NCBI GenBank assembly: GCA_965199705.1
Contig: OZ241359.1
Location: forward strand, 2,790,001-2,854,000
DNA: 64,000 nt
Direction: 5' to 3'
From: Azophilus sp965199705
GTDB taxonomy: Bacteria; Pseudomonadota; Gammaproteobacteria; Pseudomonadales; Azotimanducaceae
The stretch's first letter is position 1; each line of letters starts with the position of its first letter. Shown one piece after another: positions 1 through 7,947 of this stretch. The translations under genes and the position numbers were made by a program. The notes under the pieces are model-generated. The model saw only the letters and a list, made by a program, of their open reading frames with translations. It was not told the DNA's origin and searched no databases.

Positions 1-1283
1 CCTTGTGCCGCAAGGACGTGAATGTCCGGAAAGGCAACCGCACCCCGTACGAGTTCTTTGTGAACGATCCCGACGAATGGGCGGCCGTTGCGAACCGTCT
101 CGACGGGATGAAAGCATCCAGGGGCGGCGTCGGCATGTCACCCGGCAAGATCAAGCGGTTTCTGGCGAACGCGATTCCCGACGGTTTCGCCGACCGGCAG
201 CTGAACGATACCGGCTACGCCGCCCGCGAGGCCGTCGCCTACCTGAAGAAGCTGTGGCCGGACCTTGGCCGGGAAGCACCGGTAACGGTATCCGCCGTAT
301 CCGGGAGGGTCACGGGGCATCTCCGCCGACTGTGGGGCCTCAATAACCTGCTCGGTGACACCGGCGAAAAGAACCGCGGCGACCACCGCCATCACGCGGT
401 CGACGCGCTGACGGTCGCCTGCTGCGATCCGGGGACGACGCAAAGACTGTCCCGGTATTGGCAGGACGCGGACAGCCCCGGCGTTTTCGAGCCGTGCTTG
501 CCGCCGCCTTGGGAAACGATTCGGCCCGACGACAAAAGGGCGGTCGCCGACATCGTCGTATCGCACCGCGTCCGCAAGAAGCTATCGGGGCCGCTCCACA
601 AGGAGACCATCTACGGCGACACGGGCCGGGATAGCGACGGCGACGGCGGGAAGACCTACCGGTATTTCGTGACCCGCAAGAATGTTCGAGATTTGAGCAA
701 GCCCGACCTGGAGCAGAAAAACATGGACCTCTGGCCAGATCCGAAAGTGAGGGAAATCGTCAAGGCATGGGTGGACAGGCATGGCGGCAACCCGAAAAAG
801 GCCTTCCCGCCCTATCCGAAGCGGGGGCGCAAGGGGCCGCAAATCCGCAAGGTCCGCCTGTTCAAGAAACAGCAGATCGACCTCATGGCGCGGGTTTCCA
901 CGGGCTATGCGGACGCCGGCAACAACCATCATATCGCCATCTACCGGCTGTCGGACGGCGCGGTCGATTACGAGGTTGTCAGTTTGCTGAAGGCCTCGCG
1001 GCGTCTGGCCCGGCACGAGCCGATAGTGCAGCGGGAACGAGACGATGGCGCACGATTCGTGATGTCGTTGGCGCCTGGCGACACGTTGGAGTTTACGAAG
1101 GATGGCGCGGTGATATTTCGAATTGTTGATAGCGTCTGGGCTAACGGCCAGGTCCGCATGTTTGATCATAACGATGCCGCCGGGAGCACGGTTTTTCGCC
1201 CCGGCGTGAAGGCGGTCGTCTCGAACGGAGCAAGAAAGGTTTCGGTTGATCCCATCGGCCGCGTGCGCCCGGCCAACGACTGA
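1..1283 (+). CDS. cas9: Cas9, type II-C, 3' part (cut by window start)
   Basis: This is the C-terminal 426 residues or so of a type II-C Cas9, the RNA-guided endonuclease that cuts both strands of target DNA. The readable frame opens at base 3 and is already inside the gene. It begins just after the HNH nuclease with the conserved KGNRTPYEFF stretch. The RuvC-III segment has the HHAVDA motif at about visible residues 130-135, which supplies catalytic His and Asp residues. The remainder corresponds to the wedge and PAM-interacting region; its order and length resemble the Neisseria meningitidis type of Cas9. cas1 begins 12 bp downstream, so cas9-cas1-cas2 form one operon. No frameshift is visible. 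The N-terminal RuvC-I, bridge helix, REC and HNH regions lie outside the window. Confidence 0.95.
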   Translation, partial: LCRKDVNVRKGNRTPYEFFVNDPDEWAAVANRLDGMKASRGGVGMSPGKIKRFLANAIPDGFADRQLNDTGYAAREAVAYLKKLWPDLGREAPVTVSAVSGRVTGHLRRLWGLNNLLGDTGEKNRGDHRHHAVDALTVACCDPGTTQRLSRYWQDADSPGVFEPCLPPPWETIRPDDKRAVADIVVSHRVRKKLSGPLHKETIYGDTGRDSDGDGGKTYRYFVTRKNVRDLSKPDLEQKNMDLWPDPKVREIVKAWVDRHGGNPKKAFPPYPKRGRKGPQIRKVRLFKKQQIDLMARVSTGYADAGNNHHIAIYRLSDGAVDYEVVSLLKASRRLARHEPIVQRERDDGARFVMSLAPGDTLEFTKDGAVIFRIVDSVWANGQVRMFDHNDAAGSTVFRPGVKAVVSNGARKVSVDPIGRVRPAND

Positions 1284-1295
1284 GTTTGCGCCGCC

Positions 1296-2231
1296 ATGAT
1301 CCGCAAGACGGTAGAGTTCTCGACGCCCGGCACCCGCCTTTCGGTGTCGTACCGCCAACTTGTCGTGGAACGGCCAGACCTACCCAAGGCAACGCTGCCG
1401 ATTGAGGACCTCGGGGTGGTGATCGTGGACGATATCCGCGCCGTCTATACCCAGGCAGTCTTTCTCGCACTTCTGGGTGCCGGGGTCACGGTCATGGTGA
1501 CCGGGCCGGATCATCTGCCGGTCGGCATGATGCTGCCGCTCGACGCCCACCACGTCCAGACTGAAAGGCAACGCGCACAGGTGGCGACCGGAGAGCCGAC
1601 GCGGAAGCGGGCCTGGCAAACCATCGTCCGCGCCAAGATCGGCCAGCAGGCTGCGGTGCTGACGCGTTTCACCGGCAGTCACGGTGGGCTTGCCGCGATG
1701 GCGCGCCGGGTGCGTTCCGGCGATCCAGAGAATGTCGAGGCCCAAGCCGCACAACGCTACTGGCCGCTGTTGTTCGGCAAGGGGTTCCGCCGGGACCGGG
1801 AGGCGGAGGGTACGAACGCGCTGCTCAACTACGGTTACGCCGTGGTGCGGGCGGCGGTGGCTCGCGCCGTGGTTGCCGCCGGCCTGATCCCCTCCTTGGG
1901 CGTCCATCACCGGCATCGCGGCAATCCGTTCTGCCTGGCCGACGATCTGCTGGAGCCGTACCGTCCCTATGTCGATTGGCGAGTCCGTCAACTGGTTGGC
2001 GACGGTTCGGGGACCGCCCCCGATCTGGCCGAGCGGGCAACCCGCGCCGCCCTTCTTTCCCTTCTCAACGAGACCGTGCGCATCGGCGGGCGCCGGGAAC
2101 CGTTGCTGGTCGCCCTGCATACCAGCGCGGCGTCGCTGTGCCGCACGCTGACCGGAGGCGATCGCACCCTGTCGCTTCCCGAGGGGCTTCCGGTGCAGCC
2201 CGATCTGGTCGATGCGGCGGAAATCGGTTGA
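1296..2231 (+). CDS. cas1: CRISPR-associated endonuclease Cas1 (type II-C)
   Basis: Cas1 is the integrase of the Cas1-Cas2 complex that inserts new spacers into the array. The protein is 311 residues, normal for the family. An N-terminal beta domain is followed by a helical catalytic domain with the expected acidic residue near 148 (EAQAAQRYW), a histidine in GVHHRHRGNPF (about 202-212) and the acidic LADDLLEPYRP stretch (about 214-224). These are the usual metal ligands. The ATG start is 12 bp after the cas9 stop and cas2 follows after 27 bp. There is no csn2 or cas4, which fits subtype II-C. This is the only adaptation module in the window. Confidence 0.95.
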   Translation: MIRKTVEFSTPGTRLSVSYRQLVVERPDLPKATLPIEDLGVVIVDDIRAVYTQAVFLALLGAGVTVMVTGPDHLPVGMMLPLDAHHVQTERQRAQVATGEPTRKRAWQTIVRAKIGQQAAVLTRFTGSHGGLAAMARRVRSGDPENVEAQAAQRYWPLLFGKGFRRDREAEGTNALLNYGYAVVRAAVARAVVAAGLIPSLGVHHRHRGNPFCLADDLLEPYRPYVDWRVRQLVGDGSGTAPDLAERATRAALLSLLNETVRIGGRREPLLVALHTSAASLCRTLTGGDRTLSLPEGLPVQPDLVDAAEIG

Positions 2232-2258
2232 ACTCCCGGATACAGCGGGGACAACGGG

Positions 2259-2594
2259 GTGAAAGCGCTTCCGTGGGGCTGGCGCACGATGTGGGTCATA
2301 GCGATGTTCGATCTGCCGACGGATACGCCGAAGGCGCGCAAGGCCTACGCCCGGTTTCGAAAGGACCTGCTGAACGACGGTTTTACCATGATGCAGTACT
2401 CCGTCTATATCCGGCACTGTGCATCGATCGAGAATGCGCAGGTCCATGTCGCCCGCATGGGCCGCTGCGTGCCGTCCGCCGGAGAGGTGCGGTTTCTGAC
2501 GATCACCGACAAGCAGTTCGGCCGAATCACGGTCTGTGTCGGGAAAAACCGGGAGGAACCGCCGCCCTCGCCCGCCTGGCTGGAATTTTTCTGA
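2259..2594 (+). CDS. cas2: CRISPR-associated protein Cas2 (type II-C)
   Basis: Cas2 is the small ferredoxin-like partner of Cas1 in spacer acquisition. The protein is 111 residues from a GTG at 2259. The core motif MWVIAMFDLPTDTP (about residues 11-24) carries the family's first beta strand and conserved Asp. An in-frame ATG at 2289 would remove residues that II-C Cas2 proteins usually have, so the upstream GTG is preferred. The gene ends 50 bp before the first CRISPR repeat. It is co-directional with cas9 and cas1. Confidence 0.92.
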   Translation: MKALPWGWRTMWVIAMFDLPTDTPKARKAYARFRKDLLNDGFTMMQYSVYIRHCASIENAQVHVARMGRCVPSAGEVRFLTITDKQFGRITVCVGKNREEPPPSPAWLEFF

Positions 2595-2644
2595 CTGCCG
2601 GGCGGGCGAAAAAGGCAACGATCTCAGCGCCCTGGATCAGGGGC

Positions 2645-3404
2645 AGTGTAGCAAACCGAGAAGCGGCCGCAATCCGCAGCCTCGCTGAGCCTATCGACGC
2701 CCTCGATCAAAGTGTAGCAAACCGAGAAGCGGCCGCAATCCGCAGCGGCTGCTCACGATTGACCCACAATCGTAGTAGTGTAGCAAACCGAGAAGCGGCC
2801 GCAATCCGCAGCCGCATCGGCCAGGGCCTCGAAGACGCCGTAAGTGTAGCAAACCGAGAAGCGGCCGCAATCCGCAGCAGCATTCGCTCGTACCGCCTGC
2901 CGCCTGGAGTGTAGCAAACCGAGAAGCGGCCGCAATCCGCAGCCAGTGGTTATGGCTAACCTGCATCACCGCCAGTGTAGCAAACCGAGAAGCGGCCGCA
3001 ATCCGCAGCGGGCCGCGCTGAAGATGGTGCGGCGACTAAGTGTAGCAAACCGAGAAGCGGCCGCAATCCGCAGCCCTGGTCGGTGACCACGCAGAACCTT
3101 GAACAGTGTAGCAAACCGAGAAGCGGCCGCAATCCGCAGCAGCGCTGCTGCGTGCTCTGCTTCCGCGCCAAGTGTAGCAAACCGAGAAGCGGCCGCAATC
3201 CGCAGCGTCAGGTGCTCAGCGACCAGGTTGTGTTGCAGTGTAGCAAACCGAGAAGCGGCCGCAATCCGCAGCGGCGCGGTGATCGTCGAGTGCGCCGAAT
3301 TGAGTGTAGCAAACCGAGAAGCGGCCGCAATCCGCAACGGTACACAAGGTACACAAGGTACATAGTCAAGTGTAGCAAACCGAGAAGCGGCCGCAATCCG
3401 CAGC
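2645..3404 (-). CRISPR. Type II-C CRISPR array, 12 repeats and 11 spacers
   Basis: Twelve copies of a 36-bp repeat begin at 2645, 2711, 2777, 2843, 2908, 2974, 3039, 3105, 3171, 3237, 3303 and 3369. Spacers are 30 bp, except spacers 4 (2879-2907) and 6 (3010-3038), which are 29 bp. Repeats are identical except the one at 3303, which has one change near its right end (gcaac instead of gcagc). On the plus strand the repeat starts agtgtagcaaaccgag and ends gcggccgcaatccgcagc. I orient the array on the minus strand: there the repeat starts gctgcggattgcgg and ends ggtttgctacact, resembling other II-C repeats. The tgctacact end also looks like the extended -10 element that Neisseria II-C repeats carry. 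Cas9 and cas2 lie immediately to the left. The orientation is inference. Confidence 0.97.
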
Positions 3405-3590
3405 TGGTTGGAAACAGCCAGTGTATGTGAGTCGATTGCGGATCAATTTCCTGTCGCCCGGCCAGTCGGACGCATCAAGCGTCGGATTCCGACCGATCAA
3501 GGTACAATCCGACGGCTCGCCGTGGCTGGACGCAAAGACCAGATTCGCGGCGATCAAGGCTGCATTTGATGGCCGGGGAGCCACGTACCC
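3405..3590. other. Array flank, possible leader; no gene seen
   Basis: This is 186 bp between the last repeat and doxX. If the array is read leftward, this would be its leader. On the minus strand ttgatc and tacact occur 15 bp apart, a poor promoter match. No anti-repeat long enough to be a tracrRNA is visible here or elsewhere in the window. The short agtgta at about 3419 resembles a repeat start but does not continue. Confidence 0.35.
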
Positions 3591-4268
3591 ATGACTCACT
3601 TTCTGCAAACCGCCCAATGGCTCTACCATCAGGTGTTTTCCCGCGTCAGCCAGCTGGATGGGGTGGCGTCCCTGTTGTTGCGACTGATCCTGGGCCCGGT
3701 GATGATCGGCGCCGGCTGGACCAAGTTCAACGGCAACAACTGGTTTGCTGGAAGGCTTGAAGACTTTCCCTTTCCGTTCAACATTCTGCCCGCAGACTTT
3801 TCCTGGTGGCTGGCTACCTTCACAGAACTGGGCGGTGGCGTCGCGCTGCTGCTTGGGCTCGGCACCCGGCTGGTGGCGATCCCGCTGGCGGTGACCATGT
3901 TCGTGGCCGCCTATGCAGCGCACCTCGACAATGGCTGGGCGGCCATCGCGCCATCCAATCCGCCGGCTGCCTGCCTCGCCGGGTCCGACGCCGGATTGCT
4001 CGAGCGCGCGGTCAAGTGCCAGAAGGTCAATGACCGCACCATCGAGGCGGCCAAGCGCCTGAAAGAAGCCAAGGCCATACTGCGCGAACATGGCGATTAT
4101 CGCTATCTCAACGGCAGCGGCAGTCTGGTCAAGCTCAACAATGGCATCGAATTTGCGGCAATCTATCTGACGATGCTGGTGGCGCTGGTGATAATTGGCG
4201 GGGGGCGTTACTTCAGCCTTGACTACTATCTGAAGCGCTCTGTGCAGCGGCGTTTGCGCGGGACATAG
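3591..4268 (+). CDS. DoxX family membrane protein
   Basis: A 225-residue integral membrane protein of the DoxX family. The N-terminal region has the typical LLLRLILGPVMIGAGWTKF segment (about residues 28-46). A second helix follows around WWLATFTELGGGVALLLGLGTRLVAIPLAVTMFVAAY (about 77-115) and a last one around residues 191-206. A charged loop of about 60 residues (about 125-185) separates the third and fourth helices and is longer than in the smallest DoxX proteins. DoxX proteins are often linked to thiol or redox stress, but no substrate can be read from the sequence. It is isolated, between the CRISPR array and the convergent dnaG gene, at the place where rpoD would normally lie. Confidence 0.8.
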   Translation: MTHFLQTAQWLYHQVFSRVSQLDGVASLLLRLILGPVMIGAGWTKFNGNNWFAGRLEDFPFPFNILPADFSWWLATFTELGGGVALLLGLGTRLVAIPLAVTMFVAAYAAHLDNGWAAIAPSNPPAACLAGSDAGLLERAVKCQKVNDRTIEAAKRLKEAKAILREHGDYRYLNGSGSLVKLNNGIEFAAIYLTMLVALVIIGGGRYFSLDYYLKRSVQRRLRGT

Positions 4269-4364
4269 CCCCCGTTCCATGAGCGCCCTGGTGCACTTTC
4301 CGGGCTGGTGGCGCGCCTGGCGCACGCCGCCGCTGTGGCCTCGGGCTCAGCCCGATACCTTGTC

Positions 4365-6092
4365 TCATGCAGACCCACGCCCTCCTGCGCCGGCCACCTT
4401 CCTGCGGCCAGAGGCCAGGGCCACCCGCAGCCGCTGCTCGTCATCGGCCACGCCGAGCGCCTTCTGCCGCTCTGCCCTTTCCACCAGCCGCGCCACGCCC
4501 GCCCGAAACTCCTCTCGCAGCGCGTCGCCACTGACTGCAAGCGGCCGCGCAACCATCTGCACCAGGGCGTCATGCCCGGGGCGCCCGGACCAACGCGCCA
4601 GCAGGTGCTCCCGCTCCACGTCCTCCAGGGCCGCCGCCTCGCGCACCAATTCGCCATACCAGCCTTCCTGAGCATCCGCCAGCGTCTCCACTTCGTCGGC
4701 AGCCAGGTCGTCAGCCAGGGCAGGCAAGTGCAGCAGGAGTGACAATAGACGGCGCGCAAGCGGTTCGATACTGAGGCCGCCCGAGGCACGCGGTCGGCGC
4801 GCAGGCGCCAGGGTTGGCGGCTCGGTGGCGAGATCGACAGTTGCGCCGGTCAACTCCTGCAATCGACGCCGCATTTGACCCTGCAAATGGCTGCCTCGGG
4901 GCGCGCGTTCAATATAGGGCTGCACCAGATTCGCCAGCTTGGCCCGATCGTCCTCAGCATCCAGATTCATCCCCTCAGCCAGGCTGGAGAACAGGTAATT
5001 CACTGCCGGCAGCGCCTCCCGGAGCAAGCCTTGAAACGCCTCCGCGCCAGCCTGTCGAATCTGACTGTCTGGATCAGAGCCTTCGGGCAGGAACACGAAT
5101 TTCAAGCGCCGACTGCCGGTCAAGCCGGGCAGCGCGCTCACCAGGGCTTTCTCGGCAGCGCGCCTGCCGGCAGCGTCGCCATCGAAACAGCAGATCACAT
5201 CGTCGGCATAGCTGAACAGCTTGCGATAGTGCGCCTCGCCAGTTGCCGTGCCAAGCACGGCGGCAGCATTGCGCAGCCCGGCCTGGGCCAGGGCGATCAC
5301 ATCCATGTAGCCTTCCACCAGAATCCAGGCGTCAACCCGCCGAAGCGCCTGCCTGGCCTCGTAAATGCCATACACCTCCTCGCTCTTGTGAAAGACGGGC
5401 GTCTCAGGAGAGTTCAGATACTTGGGGCCGGCGTCTTCACCGATCGCCCGGCCACCGAAAGCAATTACCCGGCCTCGGGCGTCGCGCACCGGGAAGATGA
5501 TGCGATTGCGGAAGCGGTCGTAGGTGTTACCTCGCTCGTTGCGGTTGACAAGCCCGGCTTCGAGCAGGCGTTGCGTCGAAAAGGCGCGCTGTTCCGTCAA
5601 GTGGACATACAGCTTGCTCCAGCCATCCGGCGCAAAGCCGAGTGCGAACTCCTGGGCAATCCGGCCGGTGAGGCCCCGGCCTTTCAGATAGGCGATGGCT
5701 GCGTCCGAGCGGCGCAACTCCGCCTGGTAGAAGTCCGATGCTGCCGCCAGCACGCCATAGATCGGGCCGAGATCGCGCTGCGGCTTGCTGCCGCCCTCCC
5801 GAGGCACCTCAAGACCCTGGGACGCAGCCAGGGCCTCCACTGCTTCCACGAAATTCAGGCTGTCATACCGCTCCAGGAAACTGATGACATTGCCGCCGGC
5901 GCCGCAACCGAAGCAATAGAACATGTTCTTCGACGGCGAGACGCTGAACGAAGGCGTCTTCTCGTCATGGAACGGGCACAGCCCGAGGAAATCCTTGCCG
6001 CGCCGAGTGAGGGCCACGCGGGCGCCGATCACCTCAACGATCGAGACGCTATCTCGAAGCCGGTCTATGAAGGCGGGGGGGATGCGGGCCAT
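4365..6092 (-). CDS. dnaG: DNA primase
   Basis: DnaG makes the RNA primers for lagging-strand DNA synthesis. The protein is 575 residues from the ATG at 6092, which gives the usual start MARIPPAFIDRL. The zinc-binding domain has C39, H42, C60 and C63 (CPFH and CFGC). The RNA polymerase core has the EGYMDVI motif of the TOPRIM fold and the FDGDAAG acidic motif. The C-terminal helicase-binding domain is present but short. It is the third gene of rpsU-yqeY-dnaG, a gammaproteobacterial arrangement. rpoD, which normally follows dnaG, is not there: doxX is convergent after about 95 bp. Confidence 0.97.
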   Translation of the reverse strand: MARIPPAFIDRLRDSVSIVEVIGARVALTRRGKDFLGLCPFHDEKTPSFSVSPSKNMFYCFGCGAGGNVISFLERYDSLNFVEAVEALAASQGLEVPREGGSKPQRDLGPIYGVLAAASDFYQAELRRSDAAIAYLKGRGLTGRIAQEFALGFAPDGWSKLYVHLTEQRAFSTQRLLEAGLVNRNERGNTYDRFRNRIIFPVRDARGRVIAFGGRAIGEDAGPKYLNSPETPVFHKSEEVYGIYEARQALRRVDAWILVEGYMDVIALAQAGLRNAAAVLGTATGEAHYRKLFSYADDVICCFDGDAAGRRAAEKALVSALPGLTGSRRLKFVFLPEGSDPDSQIRQAGAEAFQGLLREALPAVNYLFSSLAEGMNLDAEDDRAKLANLVQPYIERAPRGSHLQGQMRRRLQELTGATVDLATEPPTLAPARRPRASGGLSIEPLARRLLSLLLHLPALADDLAADEVETLADAQEGWYGELVREAAALEDVEREHLLARWSGRPGHDALVQMVARPLAVSGDALREEFRAGVARLVERAERQKALGVADDEQRLRVALASGRRKVAGAGGRGSA

Positions 6093-6136
6093 GCGCCACA
6101 AAGCTTACCATCAAGCAACCAAGCAACCGCTGCGAA

Positions 6137-6610
6137 TCATCCCTCGGACAGGGCCGTCAATCGGGCCTTGACCCGGACGCTCGCATCGCGCATGTCAGCG
6201 CGACCGGCCGTGCGCTCCTTGACCTGTTGCATCACCCTGGCCATGTCCCTGATGCTGGAAGCGCCGATGGCTTCGATCACTTCCGCAATCAGCGCGTCAA
6301 TCTCTGCGCTCGGCATTTCCGGCGGCAGAAACTCACTGATGACTTCAATTTCGTAGTTTTCCCGAGCTGCCAGGTCCACGCGACCGGCAGCGTCGTAGTG
6401 CACCAGGCTCTCGCGGCGCTGCTTCAACATGCGAACAAGCACTTGCGTGATCTGCTCGTCGCTCAGGGCCTCGCGCAAATCCACTTCCAGCCGCTTGATT
6501 TCAGCGCTGACAAGGCGCAGCGCGGCGGTCCTGGCCCGTTCCCGAGCTTTCATGGCCGTCTTGGTAGCCTCGACGACGCGGCGCTTCAATTCAGACATCG
6601 GCCCTGTCAC
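6137..6610 (-). CDS. GatB/YqeY domain protein
   Basis: A 157-residue GatB/YqeY family protein, related to the tail domain of the GatB subunit of tRNA amidotransferases. Its role as a free protein is not settled; tRNA binding is inferred from the family. It starts MTGPMSELKRRVVEATKTAMKA and is rich in helices, with the usual LLPPEMP-like turn (SEFLPPEMPSAEIDALI, about residues 93-109). It lies 16 bp downstream of rpsU and 44 bp upstream of dnaG on the same strand, as in Pseudomonas-type rpsU-yqeY-dnaG operons. A later in-frame ATG (MSELKRR) is also possible as the start. Confidence 0.9.
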   Translation of the reverse strand: MTGPMSELKRRVVEATKTAMKARERARTAALRLVSAEIKRLEVDLREALSDEQITQVLVRMLKQRRESLVHYDAAGRVDLAARENYEIEVISEFLPPEMPSAEIDALIAEVIEAIGASSIRDMARVMQQVKERTAGRADMRDASVRVKARLTALSEG

Positions 6611-6626
6611 GCAAGCCCCGAGCAGA

Positions 6627-6842
6627 TCAATAGGTTCTTTCGAACCGCCTGGCTTCCCGTTGCAGTTTTTTCTGGTAGCGTTTGACAGCCGCGGCCGCCT
6701 TGCGCTTGCGCACCGAGGTCGGTTTCTCGTAGAACTCCCGGCGACGCACTTCGGAGAGGATGCCGGCGCGCTCGCAGGATCGCTTGAATCGTCGCAGCGC
6801 GGCGTCGAAGGGTTCGTTCTCGCGAACTCGGACGTGGGGCAT
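6627..6842 (-). CDS. rpsU: 30S ribosomal protein bS21
   Basis: bS21 is a small basic protein of the 30S platform. It has 71 residues from the ATG at 6842 (MPHVRVRENEPFD). The family core ALRRFKRSCERAGILSEVRRREFYEKP and the basic tail are complete. It is the first gene of the rpsU-yqeY-dnaG operon and is divergent from tsaD, another arrangement typical of gammaproteobacteria. The upstream ATG at 6851 would add three residues and is less likely. Confidence 0.96.
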   Translation of the reverse strand: MPHVRVRENEPFDAALRRFKRSCERAGILSEVRRREFYEKPTSVRKRKAAAAVKRYQKKLQREARRFERTY

Positions 6843-6918
6843 GAAGATCAACCTGCTGGCACGGGGCGGAGATTATAGTTTGGAAACATCCTTGCAACAA
6901 AACCGAAATCTCGACCTG

Positions 6919-7947
6919 GTGCTCGGAATCGAGACGTCCTGCGACGAAACCGGCATTGCCCTGTATCACGGTGAACGAGGTTTGCTGGCCAATCTGCTGC
7001 ACAGTCAGGCCGAGCTGCATGCGGACTATGGCGGTGTGGTGCCGGAACTGGCCTCACGCGACCACATCCGCAAGATTGCCCCGCTGGTGCAGACAGCGCT
7101 TGACCAGGCAGAAGCGCGCCTCGACGACCTGCAGGGCATAGCCTACACGGCTGGCCCGGGGCTCATGGGCGCGCTCCTGGTGGGCGCTGCATTCGGGCGG
7201 GCGCTTGCCCTGTCCCTGAACATCCCGGCCCTGGCAGTGCATCACATGGAGGCGCATCTGCTCGCACCCCTGATCGACGCCGAGCCGCCACCACTGCCCT
7301 TTGTGGCTCTGCTGGTTTCCGGTGGGCACACCCTGCTGGTGCGGGTCGATGGCATCGGCGCCTACGAAACGCTCGGAGAATCCCTGGACGACGCAGCCGG
7401 CGAAGCCTTTGACAAGGTGGCCAAGTTGCTCGGGCTCGGCTATCCGGGTGGCCCGCGCCTCGCAGCCTGCGCCGAACCCGGCGATCGCAACCGCTTCTCC
7501 CTGCCGAGGCCGATGACCGACAAGCCAGGGCTCGACTTCAGCTTCAGCGGCCTGAAGACCGCCACCGCACGGGTGATCTCGGCCGGAGACGCCACAAGCC
7601 ATGCGTTCAAGGCCGATGTAGCCGCGAGTTTTCAGGAAGCCGTGGTCGAAACCCTTGCCATCAAATGTCGCCGGGCGCTTGAGGCGTGCGCAACGCCGCA
7701 TCTGGTCATCGCCGGCGGCGTGGCTGCCAATGTGCGTCTGCGCGACTATCTGGCGGCCATGCCCGAGGCCGTCCTGCACTACCCGCCCCTGCCGCTGTGT
7801 ACCGACAATGGCGCCATGATCGCCTATGCCGGATGGCGACGATTAGCGGCAGGCCAGTCCGAACCTCTGGCCATCCACACCCGACCTCGCTGGCCGTTGT
7901 CTGAACTGCGCGAGACGCCTGGGCCGGGTGTAGGGATTCAATCGTGA
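6919..7947 (+). CDS. tsaD: tRNA N6-adenosine threonylcarbamoyltransferase
   Basis: TsaD transfers the threonylcarbamoyl group to A37 of ANN-decoding tRNAs, with TsaB and TsaE. From the GTG at 6919 (LGIETSCDETG) the protein has 342 residues, the normal length. TTG codons at 6880 and 6892, or the ATG at 6841, are possible earlier starts. The metal-binding HHMEAH motif, the SGGHT loop, the GEAFDKVAKLLGL stretch and the GGVAAN motif near the C-terminus are all present. The last 221 bp (7711-7931) recur as an isolated fragment at 16037-16257. The last few codons (GIQS and stop) lie beyond the duplicated stretch and overlap the end of convergent csb2 by 10 bp, so the original 3' end has probably been replaced. 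Confidence 0.95.
   Translation: MLGIETSCDETGIALYHGERGLLANLLHSQAELHADYGGVVPELASRDHIRKIAPLVQTALDQAEARLDDLQGIAYTAGPGLMGALLVGAAFGRALALSLNIPALAVHHMEAHLLAPLIDAEPPPLPFVALLVSGGHTLLVRVDGIGAYETLGESLDDAAGEAFDKVAKLLGLGYPGGPRLAACAEPGDRNRFSLPRPMTDKPGLDFSFSGLKTATARVISAGDATSHAFKADVAASFQEAVVETLAIKCRRALEACATPHLVIAGGVAANVRLRDYLAAMPEAVLHYPPLPLCTDNGAMIAYAGWRRLAAGQSEPLAIHTRPRWPLSELRETPGPGVGIQS
7711..7931 (+). repeat. 221-bp direct repeat, copy A (3' end of intact tsaD)
   Basis: This stretch matches 16037-16257 at a constant offset of 8326 bp, in the same orientation. I see differences only at 7718, at one base near 7787, and in the five-base block 7910-7914 (gcgag here, ctaca there). Identity is therefore about 97 percent. 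The match ends exactly after gggccgggtgt; from 7932 the sequences are unrelated. The two copies flank the complete type I-G cas operon. Confidence 0.95.

Noticed and set aside
1380..2618. Open frame of 412 codons antisense to cas1
   Set aside because: It is a shadow of cas1 and cas2 in GC-rich DNA, with arginine- and histidine-rich low-quality sequence and no recognisable motif.
2691..3430. Several open frames of 60-123 codons running through the CRISPR array on both strands
   Set aside because: They encode repeats of the same short peptide and arise only because the 36-bp repeat has no stop in those frames.
3415..3450. A thirteenth, degenerate CRISPR repeat after 3404
   Set aside because: Only the first six bases (agtgta) match; the rest differs and the spacing of 14 bp from the previous repeat is wrong.
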